Shown: piece after piece, positions 44,875-53,504 of the stretch
How positions within the stretch are numbered: position 1 is the stretch's first letter
Layout: every line of letters starts with the position of its first letter
Program-made: the position numbers and the translations under genes
Assembly (NCBI GenBank): GCA_002311915.1
Contig: DCAF01000011.1
Coordinates: 12,221-68,963, forward strand
DNA length: 56,743 nucleotides
Direction of reading: 5' to 3'
From: Sulfurovum sp. UBA1140
Lineage (GTDB): Bacteria > Campylobacterota > Campylobacteria > Campylobacterales > Sulfurovaceae
The notes under the pieces: generated by a model
What the model was told of the DNA's origin: nothing
The model's database searches: none
Seen by the model: only the letters and a program-made list of their open reading frames with translations

Positions 44875-44944
44875 GTGTAAACACGCCGATTCCGAAAATG
44901 CAGATTGCATATACGGAACCGATGGCTTCAGCCTCGTTAATTCA
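44875..44944 (+). repeat. Dispersed intergenic repeat, copy B
   Basis: 70 bases downstream of the PhnA gene, about 88 percent identical to the reverse complement of copy A at 34447-34518. Internal symmetry: GCCGATTCCG against CGGAACCGATGGC, enclosing ATGCA-GAT-TGCAT. No coding potential. It sits 45 bases from the IS remnant. Confidence 0.75.
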
Positions 44945-44989
44945 TTGGCATTACTTTATAGTCAGGGAATAGTCTAAATATCGGTCTTT

Positions 44990-45117
44990 TGCCACAGCCC
45001 TGCTTTGCCCCAATATCTTTCTTTAATATCAGGCATATCTCTTCTAAGTATGAACACCTTTTGATAAACTATTGACATAGTATCGTTAATTTGGTAAAAT
45101 ATCAATAGCACACCATA
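44990..45117 (-). mobile_element. Internally deleted IS200/IS605 remnant overlapping the nadE 3' end
   Basis: The reverse complement of 45050-45117 is identical over 68 bases to 56201-56268 (tnpB-tnpA intergenic region of the intact element), and 44990-45050 is identical to 56529-56589 inside tnpA. The 260 bases between (tnpA start and middle) are deleted at a one-base shared T. The tnpB side and both ends are missing. The identical half covers the last nine nadE codons. Confidence 0.9.
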
Positions 45118-47002
45118 ACTCCTCTAACCAAATCTGCATACCTGCATCGCTGGGCATTTTCCAGTCGGTACGGGGGCTTAAGTTGATGGTTCCTACTTTG
45201 GGACCATCAGGCATACAAGAGCGTTTGAACTGTTGGGTGAAGAATCTCCATAAAAAGAGTTTGAGCCATTTTTTAATCTCCTCTTCTTTATATTTTTCAA
45301 AGGCATGGTTGGCTAGAAAGAGAATTTTTGAGGGTTTGGCTCCATATTTAATAAAATGGTACAAAAAGAAATCGTGTAACTCATAGGGTCCAATAATGGA
45401 TTCGGTCTCTTGGACGATATTATCATCGTTATGGGGCAGAAGTTCAGGGCTAATAGGAGTGTCTAAGATGTCCTCTATAAGATGAGCAATTTTTTCATTG
45501 CTTTTAAAATACTCAATTACATATTGAATAAGGGTTTTAGGAATACCTGAATTTAGGGCATACATGCTCATGTGGTCACCATTGTAGGTACTCCACCCAA
45601 GGGCTATTTCGCTTAAGTCTCCTGTACCAATAACCAATCCTCCCTCTCGGTTGGCTGTGTTCATCAGGATACTAGTTCTAGCACGTGCTTGAACGTTTTC
45701 ATAGGTAACCGAGAGGTCGTTAGGGTTGTGTCCTATTGCTTCAAACTCTGTTAAAGCAAGTTTGGTAATATTGATGGTTCTTAGGGTAACGTTTAGGGCT
45801 TCACAGAGTTGAGTGGCGTTGTTTTTGGTACGGCTAGTAGTACCAAACCCTGGCATGGTGATGGCAATAATATTTTTGGTATTCCAACCCATTATTTCAA
45901 ACGCTTTGTGGGTCGAGAGCAGGGCAAGGGTAGAGTCCAATCCCCCAGAGATACCAATGATGGCTTTTTTAATATGGGCATGGGTCATACGTTTAATCAG
46001 TCCATGAGCTTGAATATTAACAATCTCTTCACAACGATGAGCCTTCTCTTGGTAAACAGAAGGAACAAAAGGCATGGGGTTAATAAAACGTTGAAGCTCT
46101 TTTAAAGTAGGAGTAGGAGCAATATTAATGGTTCGTGTTGGTTTTTGTCGTCCGTCACAATAGCTCGATTCACTTAGGCGTAACCATCGAAGGCGTTGTA
46201 GGTCTATATCGGCAGTAGTAAGGCTGTTTTCCATTAAGAAACGTCTGTTTTGAGCCAAAGTAGACCCGTATTCGCAGATAATGGCATGACCTCCAAAAAC
46301 AGTATCGGTGGTGGACTCTCCGACTCCTGCTGATGTGTAGACATATGCTCCCATACATCTAGCACTTTGAGTACGTACCAACTCTTCTCGATATTCAGCT
46401 TTTCCAATAAGTTCATTACTTGCACTAAGATTAAAAATAAGGTTGGCTCCATTGTTTGCCATGTGGTTACTAGGTGGTGTAACTGCCCAAAGGTCTTCGC
46501 AAATTTCTATACCAAAGAGCATCTCTTGGTTGTCACTAAAGAGTAGATCAACACCAAAGGGTACTTCTTGATTTAAAAAAGAGATGCTCTGTTTTACAAT
46601 ATCTCGCCCTGATATAAATTGTCGTTTTTCATAAAACTCTTTTTTATTAGGAAGATAGCTTTTGGGAACAATACCAAGTAGAGTACCTTGTTGAATGACT
46701 ACGGCACAGTTATAGAGTCGATCATTGACAATAAGTGATATACCTATAATGGCAACCGTAGATATATTTTTAGAGGCTTCTAAAACACTCTTTAAAGCCA
46801 CATTTTGACTCTGAAAAAGCATTTGATTAAAAAAAAGGTCAGAAGCAGTGTAGCCTGTTAAGGTTAATTCAGGAAAAACAACCACCGATACTTGTTTTTG
46901 ATACGCTTCGTTAAGTAGGGCAGTGACCTCTTGGGCATTGGTATGAGGGTTTGCCACCACTGTTTTGTTAACAGCTGAAGCGAGTCTATAAAATCCGTGC
47001 AT
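45086..47002 (-). CDS. nadE: Glutamine-dependent NAD+ synthetase
   Basis: Last step of NAD synthesis (deamido-NAD to NAD). 638 residues, two-domain type. N-terminal nitrilase-like glutaminase with Glu45 (FPELTLTG), Lys113 region (VPKSYLPNKKEF) and Cys167 (FGIEICEDLW); C-terminal synthetase with PP-loop GISGGLDSTLAL, then TMPGFGTTSRT and IGTGDLSEIALGWSTYNGDH. The last nine residues (WCAIDILPN) and stop lie in DNA identical to IS DNA at 56201, so the native C-terminus has been replaced. AAGGAA before ATG. Confidence 0.95.
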   Translation of the reverse strand: MHGFYRLASAVNKTVVANPHTNAQEVTALLNEAYQKQVSVVVFPELTLTGYTASDLFFNQMLFQSQNVALKSVLEASKNISTVAIIGISLIVNDRLYNCAVVIQQGTLLGIVPKSYLPNKKEFYEKRQFISGRDIVKQSISFLNQEVPFGVDLLFSDNQEMLFGIEICEDLWAVTPPSNHMANNGANLIFNLSASNELIGKAEYREELVRTQSARCMGAYVYTSAGVGESTTDTVFGGHAIICEYGSTLAQNRRFLMENSLTTADIDLQRLRWLRLSESSYCDGRQKPTRTINIAPTPTLKELQRFINPMPFVPSVYQEKAHRCEEIVNIQAHGLIKRMTHAHIKKAIIGISGGLDSTLALLSTHKAFEIMGWNTKNIIAITMPGFGTTSRTKNNATQLCEALNVTLRTINITKLALTEFEAIGHNPNDLSVTYENVQARARTSILMNTANREGGLVIGTGDLSEIALGWSTYNGDHMSMYALNSGIPKTLIQYVIEYFKSNEKIAHLIEDILDTPISPELLPHNDDNIVQETESIIGPYELHDFFLYHFIKYGAKPSKILFLANHAFEKYKEEEIKKWLKLFLWRFFTQQFKRSCMPDGPKVGTINLSPRTDWKMPSDAGMQIWLEELWCAIDILPN

Positions 47003-47070
47003 AATTTTCCTTCACATCTAAAAAAATAATAGAAAGAAATATATCCTACTTTGCTTAAAGGTGAGAAAAA

Positions 47071-47469
47071 CTATTGAAGATAAAAGATTTTATTTAGATA
47101 CTTAATTTTTTTTGATGAAATTACTTTAATGGCATCAAAATACTGCTTGGTAAAAAGTTTTCCATTTTTCTTGGTGTATTGACCTTTTAATAGAAAGGCT
47201 TGACCCCATGACTGTTTTTTGTTTAACAACTCTGTTAAGTTAGAAGACTTCATCTCGCTGGGTGTTAAGCTTGTGGCTTTGTTGGTATGTAGGTGATAGT
47301 AGGCTCCACCTTTGGTTAAAAGCATGAAATGGTGGGAATCAGCGACCTTATCACTACGGTATACTTTATCATAACTAATCGTGGTATTAGAGATAGGTCC
47401 TGCAAAAATTTGGGTGCTAAATAGAAATAGCATTGTCAATAATTTAAGGGTTAAAAATAGTTTTTTCAT
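47071..47469 (-). CDS. Small secreted protein, 132 residues
   Basis: Signal peptide MKKLFLTLKLLTMLFLFSTQIFA (cleavage near residue 23). The mature part has mixed strands (YDKVYRSDKVADSHHFMLLTKGGAYYHLH) and a basic end (FDAIKVISSKKIKYLNKIFYL). GGAGAAG before the ATG. It follows nadE upstream with its own promoter-like box. Family not recognised. Confidence 0.6.
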   Translation of the reverse strand: MKKLFLTLKLLTMLFLFSTQIFAGPISNTTISYDKVYRSDKVADSHHFMLLTKGGAYYHLHTNKATSLTPSEMKSSNLTELLNKKQSWGQAFLLKGQYTKKNGKLFTKQYFDAIKVISSKKIKYLNKIFYLQ

Positions 47470-47692
47470 AGCTTCTCCATTTATTTTTCAATCAAATTAT
47501 ATCAATCAACAACTAATTTGTTAATTAATCTTAAAATAAGTATAGCATAGAAAAATTTTAAAAAAGAGTGAAGTTATAAAACTTTTGAAAAAAAGTCTTT
47601 AAGTTGTTTATTTTAGTTTTCTTTTACTTTATAGCTAATTTTGGAGATTCGTTTTAAACAGAAAATAATAATTTTGTCAAAAAAAGAGCTTT
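47470..47692. other. A/T-rich gap between the GGDEF/EAL gene and the small secreted protein
   Basis: 223 bases with many A/T runs. On the minus strand TATGCTATACT (47539-47549) gives a -10-like box about 65 bases before the ATG at 47469. A short palindrome AAAAAGAGCTTTTT lies at the edge of the GGDEF/EAL stop. Nothing else seen. Confidence 0.4.
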
Positions 47693-50506
47693 TTACTCTA
47701 TCTTTGGAGAGGGAATACCCAGATAAAATCCTTGAGAGTAGTCGGCTCCTAACTCTTTAACGATATGATGTACTTCGTGATTATGAACAAACTCCACAAT
47801 GGTTTTACGTTTTAATTTTTTAGAGAAGCTAATAATTGCTTCGGTAATAATTTTAGAGTTCTCATCGGTATCTATATTTTTAATAAGGCTTCCATCTATT
47901 TTAATATAATCGGCATCAATATTAAGAATATGTTCAAAATTGGCATATCCCGAACCAAAATCATCAATGGCAATTTGTGCTTTGTATTGTCTTACATATT
48001 TTATAAATTTATTGATTATTTTATAGTCTGCAATCTCTTGGGATTCGGTTATTTCAAAAATAACGCGACTGGGGTTGACATAACTCTCTAGTTTTTGATA
48101 AATATAGTTGGTGGTCTCTTCAGAGAGTATATCTTCGATGGTGAGGTTGACCGAGAACTGATACGTAGGGAACTTTTTAAAGGCTTCAAAGGTTTTATCA
48201 ATGACTATTTTGGTAATTTGTGGATAGATTTTTGCTTTTCGGGCGATTTCTAAAAAGAAAAATGGAGAAATAGCTTGACCATCTTTATCTATCAGTCTGA
48301 CAAGTGATTCAAATTTTGTTGCTTTGCTGGTAGAATGATTATCGAAGATAGGCTGATAGTAACAGACAATTCTATCTTCGTTTATTGCCTCTTTGATTCT
48401 TTTAATCCACTCTATATTGTGGGCATAATCTTCATTTTTTCTCATACTGTGGTGAAATAGCAAAAACTTTTTATGCTCTTTTTTGGCTTTTTTACGGGCA
48501 ATATTACTGTATAAAATAAGTTTTTGGTAATCATCATTCACATAATAGGTGGCAGCCCCTGCACTAACCGAGATAGCAATACGATTCTTTCGTTCTGAAT
48601 CTTGATTGATAACTTTTTTCTCGATGTTCTCTATCATCTCTTCAAAAAAGTATTGAAGATTGTCTCTTGATAAGTACCCCTCTTCAAAGAGTAGAATAAA
48701 TTGGTCACTTTCAAGTTTATAGAGTCTAAATCGGTTCTCTTCTCTCATTTGGGTTAATATTTGTGTAAGACGCAGAAGAATATTGTCCCCTTCTAGTTCA
48801 CCATAAAAATCATTAAATCCTGAAAAATCATCAATATTCAAGTAAAAAATAATAGGTTTTATAGCACTTCTTAAATCTTCAAGTAGTTGATTTCGATTGG
48901 GAAGACCTGTTAAGAGGTCGGTTCTCTGTTTTTTTATCTCTTCTTTGTTCTCTTCAAGTTCGGTAATGTCATGTCTAACAGCGACATACTCTCTAATCTC
49001 ACCTAGGTTATCTAGGATAGGAATAATGGTGGCATTAACAATGTAGTAGCTTCCATCTTTCTTTTTGTTTTTGACAATTCCTTTCCATATCTGTTTATTT
49101 TTAATGGTTTTCCACATATCTCTAAAAGCAGATTTGGGTACATCAGGGTGTCGAACAATGTTGTGAGAACTGCCAACCAGCTCCTCTTCGGTGTAACCTG
49201 AAACATCACAAAACATCTCATTGGCGTAGGTGATAATTCCTTTTAAATCGGTTTTAGAGACAATACTACTTTTATCAATCGCCAGTTTATAGCCATCTAA
49301 AAATGAGATATTTTTATTAAGCTTATCGCTCATGGTATTAAATGCCAATAGGGCATCCCCAATCTCATCACGTTTATCAATCTCTAAATGAATATTGGTC
49401 TGCCCTTCGGATATAAGTTCAGAGGCTTTTTGTAGTTTTCGTAAGTTTTCGGTAATAGACTGATAAAAGGCGATAAAAAGATAGATAGAGCTAATAACAA
49501 TGACCAGTAATCCTGCTAAAAGGTACCAAAGTTCATTTTGTAATTTCTCTTGTAGCTCTTCGATGGTTTTTCTATAGGTATAGGCAAACTTTTCATACAA
49601 CTCCTCTTGGGCATACATGGCTATACTGGCTCTTTGGGCAAAGGATTTCATATCATAGGTAACTTCATGACTTAAAATAATATCTTCATCAATAACGCTT
49701 AATATTCTTTTAAGTTTATCCGACACATTGATGGTCTGTTGCTGTAGGGTTTGATAATTACTTAGTTTGGTTAGTATTTTGTTGTCTACTAAATCTGCTT
49801 CAAGACCTGTTAAATTGGTAGAGAGTGAAAATAGTGTTTTTTTCTGCTCTTGAATCATACTTCTTTGGGTTAAAAGTCCTGATGAGAGTCCTTTAAGACG
49901 ACCTGTATACTCATAAAGTTGTGGCAGTTTTTTTTGAAGCATATCAGCAAGATAGTTAACCCTTAAATCTTTACTTCGGTTAAATGAGGTCTCTTTGGAT
50001 ATATCCAACATGGTTTGGTGAAGCAGTTTGATTACCTCTTTATGGCTCTCGAAGATATTTTTATTCGAGGCATGTTTATCTAAGTTTTCTATTTTGAGCA
50101 GTTCAAATTGACTAATGGCTTGTGCAAAACTTTGGTTTTCGCTTAGTAGTTTAAGGGTTTTATCATCGTGTTCAAAGAGTCCTGTTTTTCTAAAGAAGAG
50201 TATATCCTCTTGTTCTCTTAACTCTTCGGCTATTTTTTTGTTGCTCTGATTGGTGTCAATATAGCCTTTACTAAGCTCTCGATGTATCTGAATAGAGTCT
50301 ATAAGTTTATGGGTAATAAGTATGTATTCTAATCCTATGAGTTGCAATTTTTGAGTTCTGTTCTCTTTAAAATGTTTTAAAAAAATGGTACGAGAGGGAA
50401 AGATAAGGAGTATAAAGAGTATAGAGATAGAGGCGATAATTTTAAATTTAAACGAGAGTTTATTCATGATAAAGAGAGCAGGAGTCAATATCTTTTTAAA
50501 GTGCAT
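47693..50506 (-). CDS. PAS-GGDEF-EAL cyclic-di-GMP protein
   Basis: 937 residues. TM near 20-40, a periplasmic sensor domain, TM near 340-362, HAMP, PAS (NEMFCDVSGYTEEELVGSSHNIVRHPD), GGDEF and EAL domains. The GGDEF site is degenerate (LYKLESDQFILLF in place of RYGGDEF), so no cyclase activity is expected. The EAL domain keeps key residues: FESLVRL (Glu), VNLTIEDIL (Asn), FEITES (Glu), IAIDDFGSGYANF (Asp-Asp) and IKIDGSLIKNID (Lys), so it is probably an active phosphodiesterase that lowers c-di-GMP in response to an envelope signal. Confidence 0.93.
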   Translation of the reverse strand: MHFKKILTPALFIMNKLSFKFKIIASISILFILLIFPSRTIFLKHFKENRTQKLQLIGLEYILITHKLIDSIQIHRELSKGYIDTNQSNKKIAEELREQEDILFFRKTGLFEHDDKTLKLLSENQSFAQAISQFELLKIENLDKHASNKNIFESHKEVIKLLHQTMLDISKETSFNRSKDLRVNYLADMLQKKLPQLYEYTGRLKGLSSGLLTQRSMIQEQKKTLFSLSTNLTGLEADLVDNKILTKLSNYQTLQQQTINVSDKLKRILSVIDEDIILSHEVTYDMKSFAQRASIAMYAQEELYEKFAYTYRKTIEELQEKLQNELWYLLAGLLVIVISSIYLFIAFYQSITENLRKLQKASELISEGQTNIHLEIDKRDEIGDALLAFNTMSDKLNKNISFLDGYKLAIDKSSIVSKTDLKGIITYANEMFCDVSGYTEEELVGSSHNIVRHPDVPKSAFRDMWKTIKNKQIWKGIVKNKKKDGSYYIVNATIIPILDNLGEIREYVAVRHDITELEENKEEIKKQRTDLLTGLPNRNQLLEDLRSAIKPIIFYLNIDDFSGFNDFYGELEGDNILLRLTQILTQMREENRFRLYKLESDQFILLFEEGYLSRDNLQYFFEEMIENIEKKVINQDSERKNRIAISVSAGAATYYVNDDYQKLILYSNIARKKAKKEHKKFLLFHHSMRKNEDYAHNIEWIKRIKEAINEDRIVCYYQPIFDNHSTSKATKFESLVRLIDKDGQAISPFFFLEIARKAKIYPQITKIVIDKTFEAFKKFPTYQFSVNLTIEDILSEETTNYIYQKLESYVNPSRVIFEITESQEIADYKIINKFIKYVRQYKAQIAIDDFGSGYANFEHILNIDADYIKIDGSLIKNIDTDENSKIITEAIISFSKKLKRKTIVEFVHNHEVHHIVKELGADYSQGFYLGIPSPKIE

Positions 50507-50603
50507 TTTAAGCCCTTATGTTTTTTAAATTTATTATAACATAAAAAGTTAAATTTTAACAAATTTTTAGTTAATATAGTAAAAATTGTTTTTTATGTGG
50601 GTT

Positions 50604-50632
50604 TAAAAAAAGACTCCTCTAAATAAGAGGAG
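50604..50632 (-). terminator. Rho-independent terminator of the cyclophilin gene
   Basis: On the minus strand CTCCTCT - loop - AGAGGAG (7 perfect pairs) followed by TCTTTTTTT, starting 7 bases after the stop at 50639. The clearest intrinsic terminator in the window. Confidence 0.85.
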
Positions 50633-50638
50633 AATGGG

Positions 50639-51166
50639 TTATACTTTTTTGGCTACTACTTCAATAGAGAGAATATCATCATTTTGATCAATATTGTCAA
50701 GTACGCTGAAGCTTTCGCTGTCGTCAAGTTCAATCGCTCCAAATACAGTATGAACGCCATCAAGATGAGGTGTTGCTACAAAGGTAATAAAAAATTGACT
50801 ACCACCTGTATTGGGACCTGCATGAGCCATTGAAAGGGTTCCTCTTCGGTGAGCTTCGGTGCTGGTATCGGTTTCACAATCAATAGCCCAATTAGGACCA
50901 CCTGTTCCTGCTCTGCTTGGATTACCTCCAGGTCCCGAGTGAGGGCAACCACCTTGTGCCATAAATCCAGGAATTACTCTATGGAACTTTAGGTTGTTGT
51001 AGAAACCTTCACCTGCAAGATGTGCAAAGTTGGCAACAGTATTGGGTGCATCAGCCGTATAAAGTTTTATCCAAATAACTCCTTTACTGGTGTTAAATTT
51101 AGCGTAGTTGTAGTTGTTCATAACATCTTGTGAGATTTCGTATAGTTTTGATTGTTTTCCAAACAT
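50639..51166 (-). CDS. Cyclophilin-type peptidyl-prolyl isomerase
   Basis: 175 residues. Catalyses proline isomerisation. Cyclophilin core: FHRVIPGFMAQGGCPH (catalytic Arg), GGPNWAIDCE, GTLSMAHAGPNTGGSQFFITF, LDGVHTVFGAI. No signal peptide, so cytoplasmic. An AAGGAC site lies before the ATG; an internal ATG (MNNYNYAKF) 15 codons in is another possible start. Confidence 0.95.
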   Translation of the reverse strand: MFGKQSKLYEISQDVMNNYNYAKFNTSKGVIWIKLYTADAPNTVANFAHLAGEGFYNNLKFHRVIPGFMAQGGCPHSGPGGNPSRAGTGGPNWAIDCETDTSTEAHRRGTLSMAHAGPNTGGSQFFITFVATPHLDGVHTVFGAIELDDSESFSVLDNIDQNDDILSIEVVAKKV

Positions 51167-51232
51167 TATTGTTTAGTCCTTGTTTATTGAAATTAAGTTA
51201 TCATTATACCAAAAAAAATAAAGGTCTTAAAG

Positions 51233-51925
51233 ATGGAGTTATGCGTCGCATTAGATTTACCCTCGGCAAAAGAGAACTTAGCACTTGCTCAAACATTAAA
51301 AGAGCATAATATATGGATGAAAGTAGGTTTTAGAGCCTATATTCGTGATGCTAAGCCATTTATCGAAGCACTTAAAAAAATCAATCCCAAGTTTAAAATA
51401 TTTTTAGATTTAAAACTCTATGACATTCCCAATACCATGGCAGACGCATCAGAAGAGATAGCAAAGCTTGGTGTTGACATGTTTAATATTCATGCCAGTG
51501 CTGGTTCTGTAGCAATGAAAACCGTTATGGAGAGACTCTCAACCTATAAAAAGAGACCACTGGTTTTAGCAGTAACAGCATTGACTTCATTTGATGAAAA
51601 AAATTTTCAAACCATTTACGAAAAAAGCATTAATGAAAAAGCAGAGCAGTTTGCTAAAATGAGTTTTGCGAATGGTTTAGATGGAGTGGTCTGTAGTACC
51701 TTTGAGAGCCGAGCCATTAAAAATGCTACCAGCAGTGATTTTTTAACACTCTGTCCAGGCATTCGCCCCTTTGGTGAAGATGCAGGAGACCAACAACGGG
51801 TTGCAACTTTAGAGTTGGCAAAACAAGAGGGGGTAGATTACCCTGTAATAGGAAGACCAATTTATAAAGATGAAAATCCTTTGCAAAAAGTAGAAGCGAT
51901 ACTCAAAATAACCAAAAATAACTAA
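51233..51925 (+). CDS. pyrF: Orotidine 5'-phosphate decarboxylase
   Basis: Last step of UMP synthesis. 230 residues, the short bacterial type. ALDLPSAKENL near the start; catalytic tetrad segment FLDLKLYDIPNTMA (Asp59, Lys61, Asp64); C-terminal CPGIRPFGEDAGDQQRV and YPVIGRPIYKDENP. Start ATG with AAAGG upstream; divergent from the cyclophilin gene. Confidence 0.97.
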   Translation: MELCVALDLPSAKENLALAQTLKEHNIWMKVGFRAYIRDAKPFIEALKKINPKFKIFLDLKLYDIPNTMADASEEIAKLGVDMFNIHASAGSVAMKTVMERLSTYKKRPLVLAVTALTSFDEKNFQTIYEKSINEKAEQFAKMSFANGLDGVVCSTFESRAIKNATSSDFLTLCPGIRPFGEDAGDQQRVATLELAKQEGVDYPVIGRPIYKDENPLQKVEAILKITKNN

Positions 51926-51973
51926 TTCTTTAAAAAGAGTATCACTTTTATATTTTTTTAAGCAAGTTTTCCC

Positions 51974-51979
51974 TATAAT
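51974..51979 (+). promoter_or_regulatory. -10 box of tRNA-Ser
   Basis: TATAAT 19 bases before the mature tRNA 5' end, preceded by a T-rich stretch. Good fit to a Campylobacterota housekeeping promoter. Confidence 0.7.
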
Positions 51980-51998
51980 CTCACTCCACAAACAACTT

Positions 51999-52089
51999 GG
52001 ACAGATGGGAGAGCTGGTTTAATCCGCGCCCCTGCTAAGGGCGTGTACCTTTACGGGTACCGAGGGTTCGAATCCCTCTCTGTCCGCCA
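51999..52089 (+). tRNA. tRNA-Ser (anticodon GCU)
   Basis: Acceptor stem GGACAGA (51999-52005) pairs with TCTGTCC (52079-52085), then discriminator G and an encoded CCA (52087-52089). Anticodon stem CGCCC/GGGCG with loop CTGCTAA gives anticodon GCU, reading AGC/AGU. A long class II variable arm (about 18 bases, GTACC/GGTACC stem) confirms serine. T-arm GAGGGTTCGAATCCCTC. 91 bases including CCA. Confidence 0.98.
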
Positions 52090-52120
52090 CTTATTTTTTC
52101 TTAAAAAATCAACTTAAAAT

Positions 52121-52930
52121 TTATCTATAAAACATCGCACTCAGATACCCCACCACACTTTTTGTATCGCCACCATACTCTGCACTGGTTCGGTAGTCAA
52201 GTAGTTTAGAAGAGAACTTAAGATAGTTCGAGGCGATAATCATTGCTTCTATTCCTTGGTAGCCACACGCTTCGCACCCTATTTTAAGCAGTGTTCTATC
52301 GAGTTTACTTATGGAAGATAAGCAGATGTTGTCATGTTTTTTTGCATTGTCTAGGTTATGGAAATGGCTAAGATCACTGCTGATAACCACAAGATTATCA
52401 GGATTAGAGAGCAGGGCGATAATAATTTTTGAAAGTTCATTGGTATCAACTTTTCCGTAGATAAGCTCAATAACTTTTGTTTTGGGAAAAAAGTGTTGAA
52501 TAAAGGGCATTTGTACTTCGGTTGAGTGCTCTTTTTTATGGGCTTTTTCTTGAAATGAGATATTGAATGTTTTAGCAAGGGCAATAAGGTAGGGGGTGTC
52601 GATGGGTATATTGCCACAAGGGGTTTGGAATGCTTCGTAGTAGCTCCCCGATATGCCTTCAAAATTGTGATGGTGACTTGGACCAATGACAATAATGCGT
52701 TTTGCTTGAGTCTGTTTTAAAAACTGATAGGCAAAATAAGCAGTAAATCCACTATAAACATAACCTGCATGAGGGGCAAGTATCATTCTAGGTTTTATGT
52801 TACGAATGTTGGGTTGAATATTAAATTGTTGAAATTTTTTATGGAACTCATTAAATAGAAGTGTTACTTTTTGACACGAATTTGGGTAAAAACTGCCCTG
52901 AACCGAGGTGACTCTTAGGGGGTTAGGCAT
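52121..52930 (-). CDS. amrB: AmmeMemoRadiSam system protein B (MEMO1-like)
   Basis: 269 residues. MEMO family core: ILAPHAGYVYSGFTAYFAYQFL, IVIGPSHHHNFEGIS, KEHSTEVQMPFIQHFFP, VVISSDLSHFHNL, GCEACGYQGIEAMI, EYGGDTKSVVGYLSA. The family is usually encoded with AMMECR1 (amrA) and a radical SAM protein (amrS); amrA is next door, amrS is not seen in this window. Function of the system is unresolved. AAGGAG before ATG. Confidence 0.93.
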   Translation of the reverse strand: MPNPLRVTSVQGSFYPNSCQKVTLLFNEFHKKFQQFNIQPNIRNIKPRMILAPHAGYVYSGFTAYFAYQFLKQTQAKRIIVIGPSHHHNFEGISGSYYEAFQTPCGNIPIDTPYLIALAKTFNISFQEKAHKKEHSTEVQMPFIQHFFPKTKVIELIYGKVDTNELSKIIIALLSNPDNLVVISSDLSHFHNLDNAKKHDNICLSSISKLDRTLLKIGCEACGYQGIEAMIIASNYLKFSSKLLDYRTSAEYGGDTKSVVGYLSAMFYR

Positions 52931-52931
52931 C

Positions 52932-53486
52932 TTATTTCTCCTTATATTTCCTTACTTGATAGGTCATAATCTTGGGATGTTCCAAGAGACAGGTACTTTT
53001 TAATCCTGCTTTTTGACAAAGTGTCGAGAAAAAATCATCAAATTTTGGCAGTTTTTCCCAAACTTGAGGGAGGTAAGTGGCTTGATTGTTGCCCAATTTT
53101 AACACAATACCATCTTGAATGGGTTCTATTTTTGCTTTTAAATCACTACTATTGGTATAGCTGACTATTTTGGGGATTGAGAGAATCGAGACCTCTATTT
53201 TTATGCTGTTTAACTCTTTTTTGTTAAGAGGTTTAAATCGTGAATCTCTTAAAGCCGAAGATTGAGCATTAAAAATAATATCTTTATAGAGAGGTCGATG
53301 GGCTTGAAGTGAACCGATACAGCCACGAAGTTCTTGGTTAGAACCTTTGGTAATGGTTACAAACGAGGCACCATCTTCTTTAAGCTTTGGGTATTGCTCA
53401 AGAGCTTTCTCTAAATCAAAACTTTCTGGTAGTTCCAAAGCAACCAAGATGGATGCTTTGGCTAAGGCGATAACTATTTCATTCAC
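52932..53486 (-). CDS. amrA: AmmeMemoRadiSam system protein A (AMMECR1 domain)
   Basis: 184 residues from GTG 53486 with AAGGAT upstream. AMMECR1 signatures: ASFVTITKGSNQELRGCIGSLQAHRPLYKDIIFNAQSSALRDSRFKPLNKKELNSIKIEVSILS in pieces, and the LRGCIG motif itself. One base separates its stop from the amrB start, an operon pair. It follows the efflux adaptor gene by 18 bases. Confidence 0.94.
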   Translation of the reverse strand: MNEIVIALAKASILVALELPESFDLEKALEQYPKLKEDGASFVTITKGSNQELRGCIGSLQAHRPLYKDIIFNAQSSALRDSRFKPLNKKELNSIKIEVSILSIPKIVSYTNSSDLKAKIEPIQDGIVLKLGNNQATYLPQVWEKLPKFDDFFSTLCQKAGLKSTCLLEHPKIMTYQVRKYKEK

Positions 53487-53504
53487 AAGGGGAGTATCCT
53501 TTAA

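Noticed and set aside
47678..47698. Terminator at AAAAAGAGCTTTTT after the GGDEF/EAL gene
   Set aside because: The palindrome is only A/T with a two-base centre and overlaps the stop; too weak to call.
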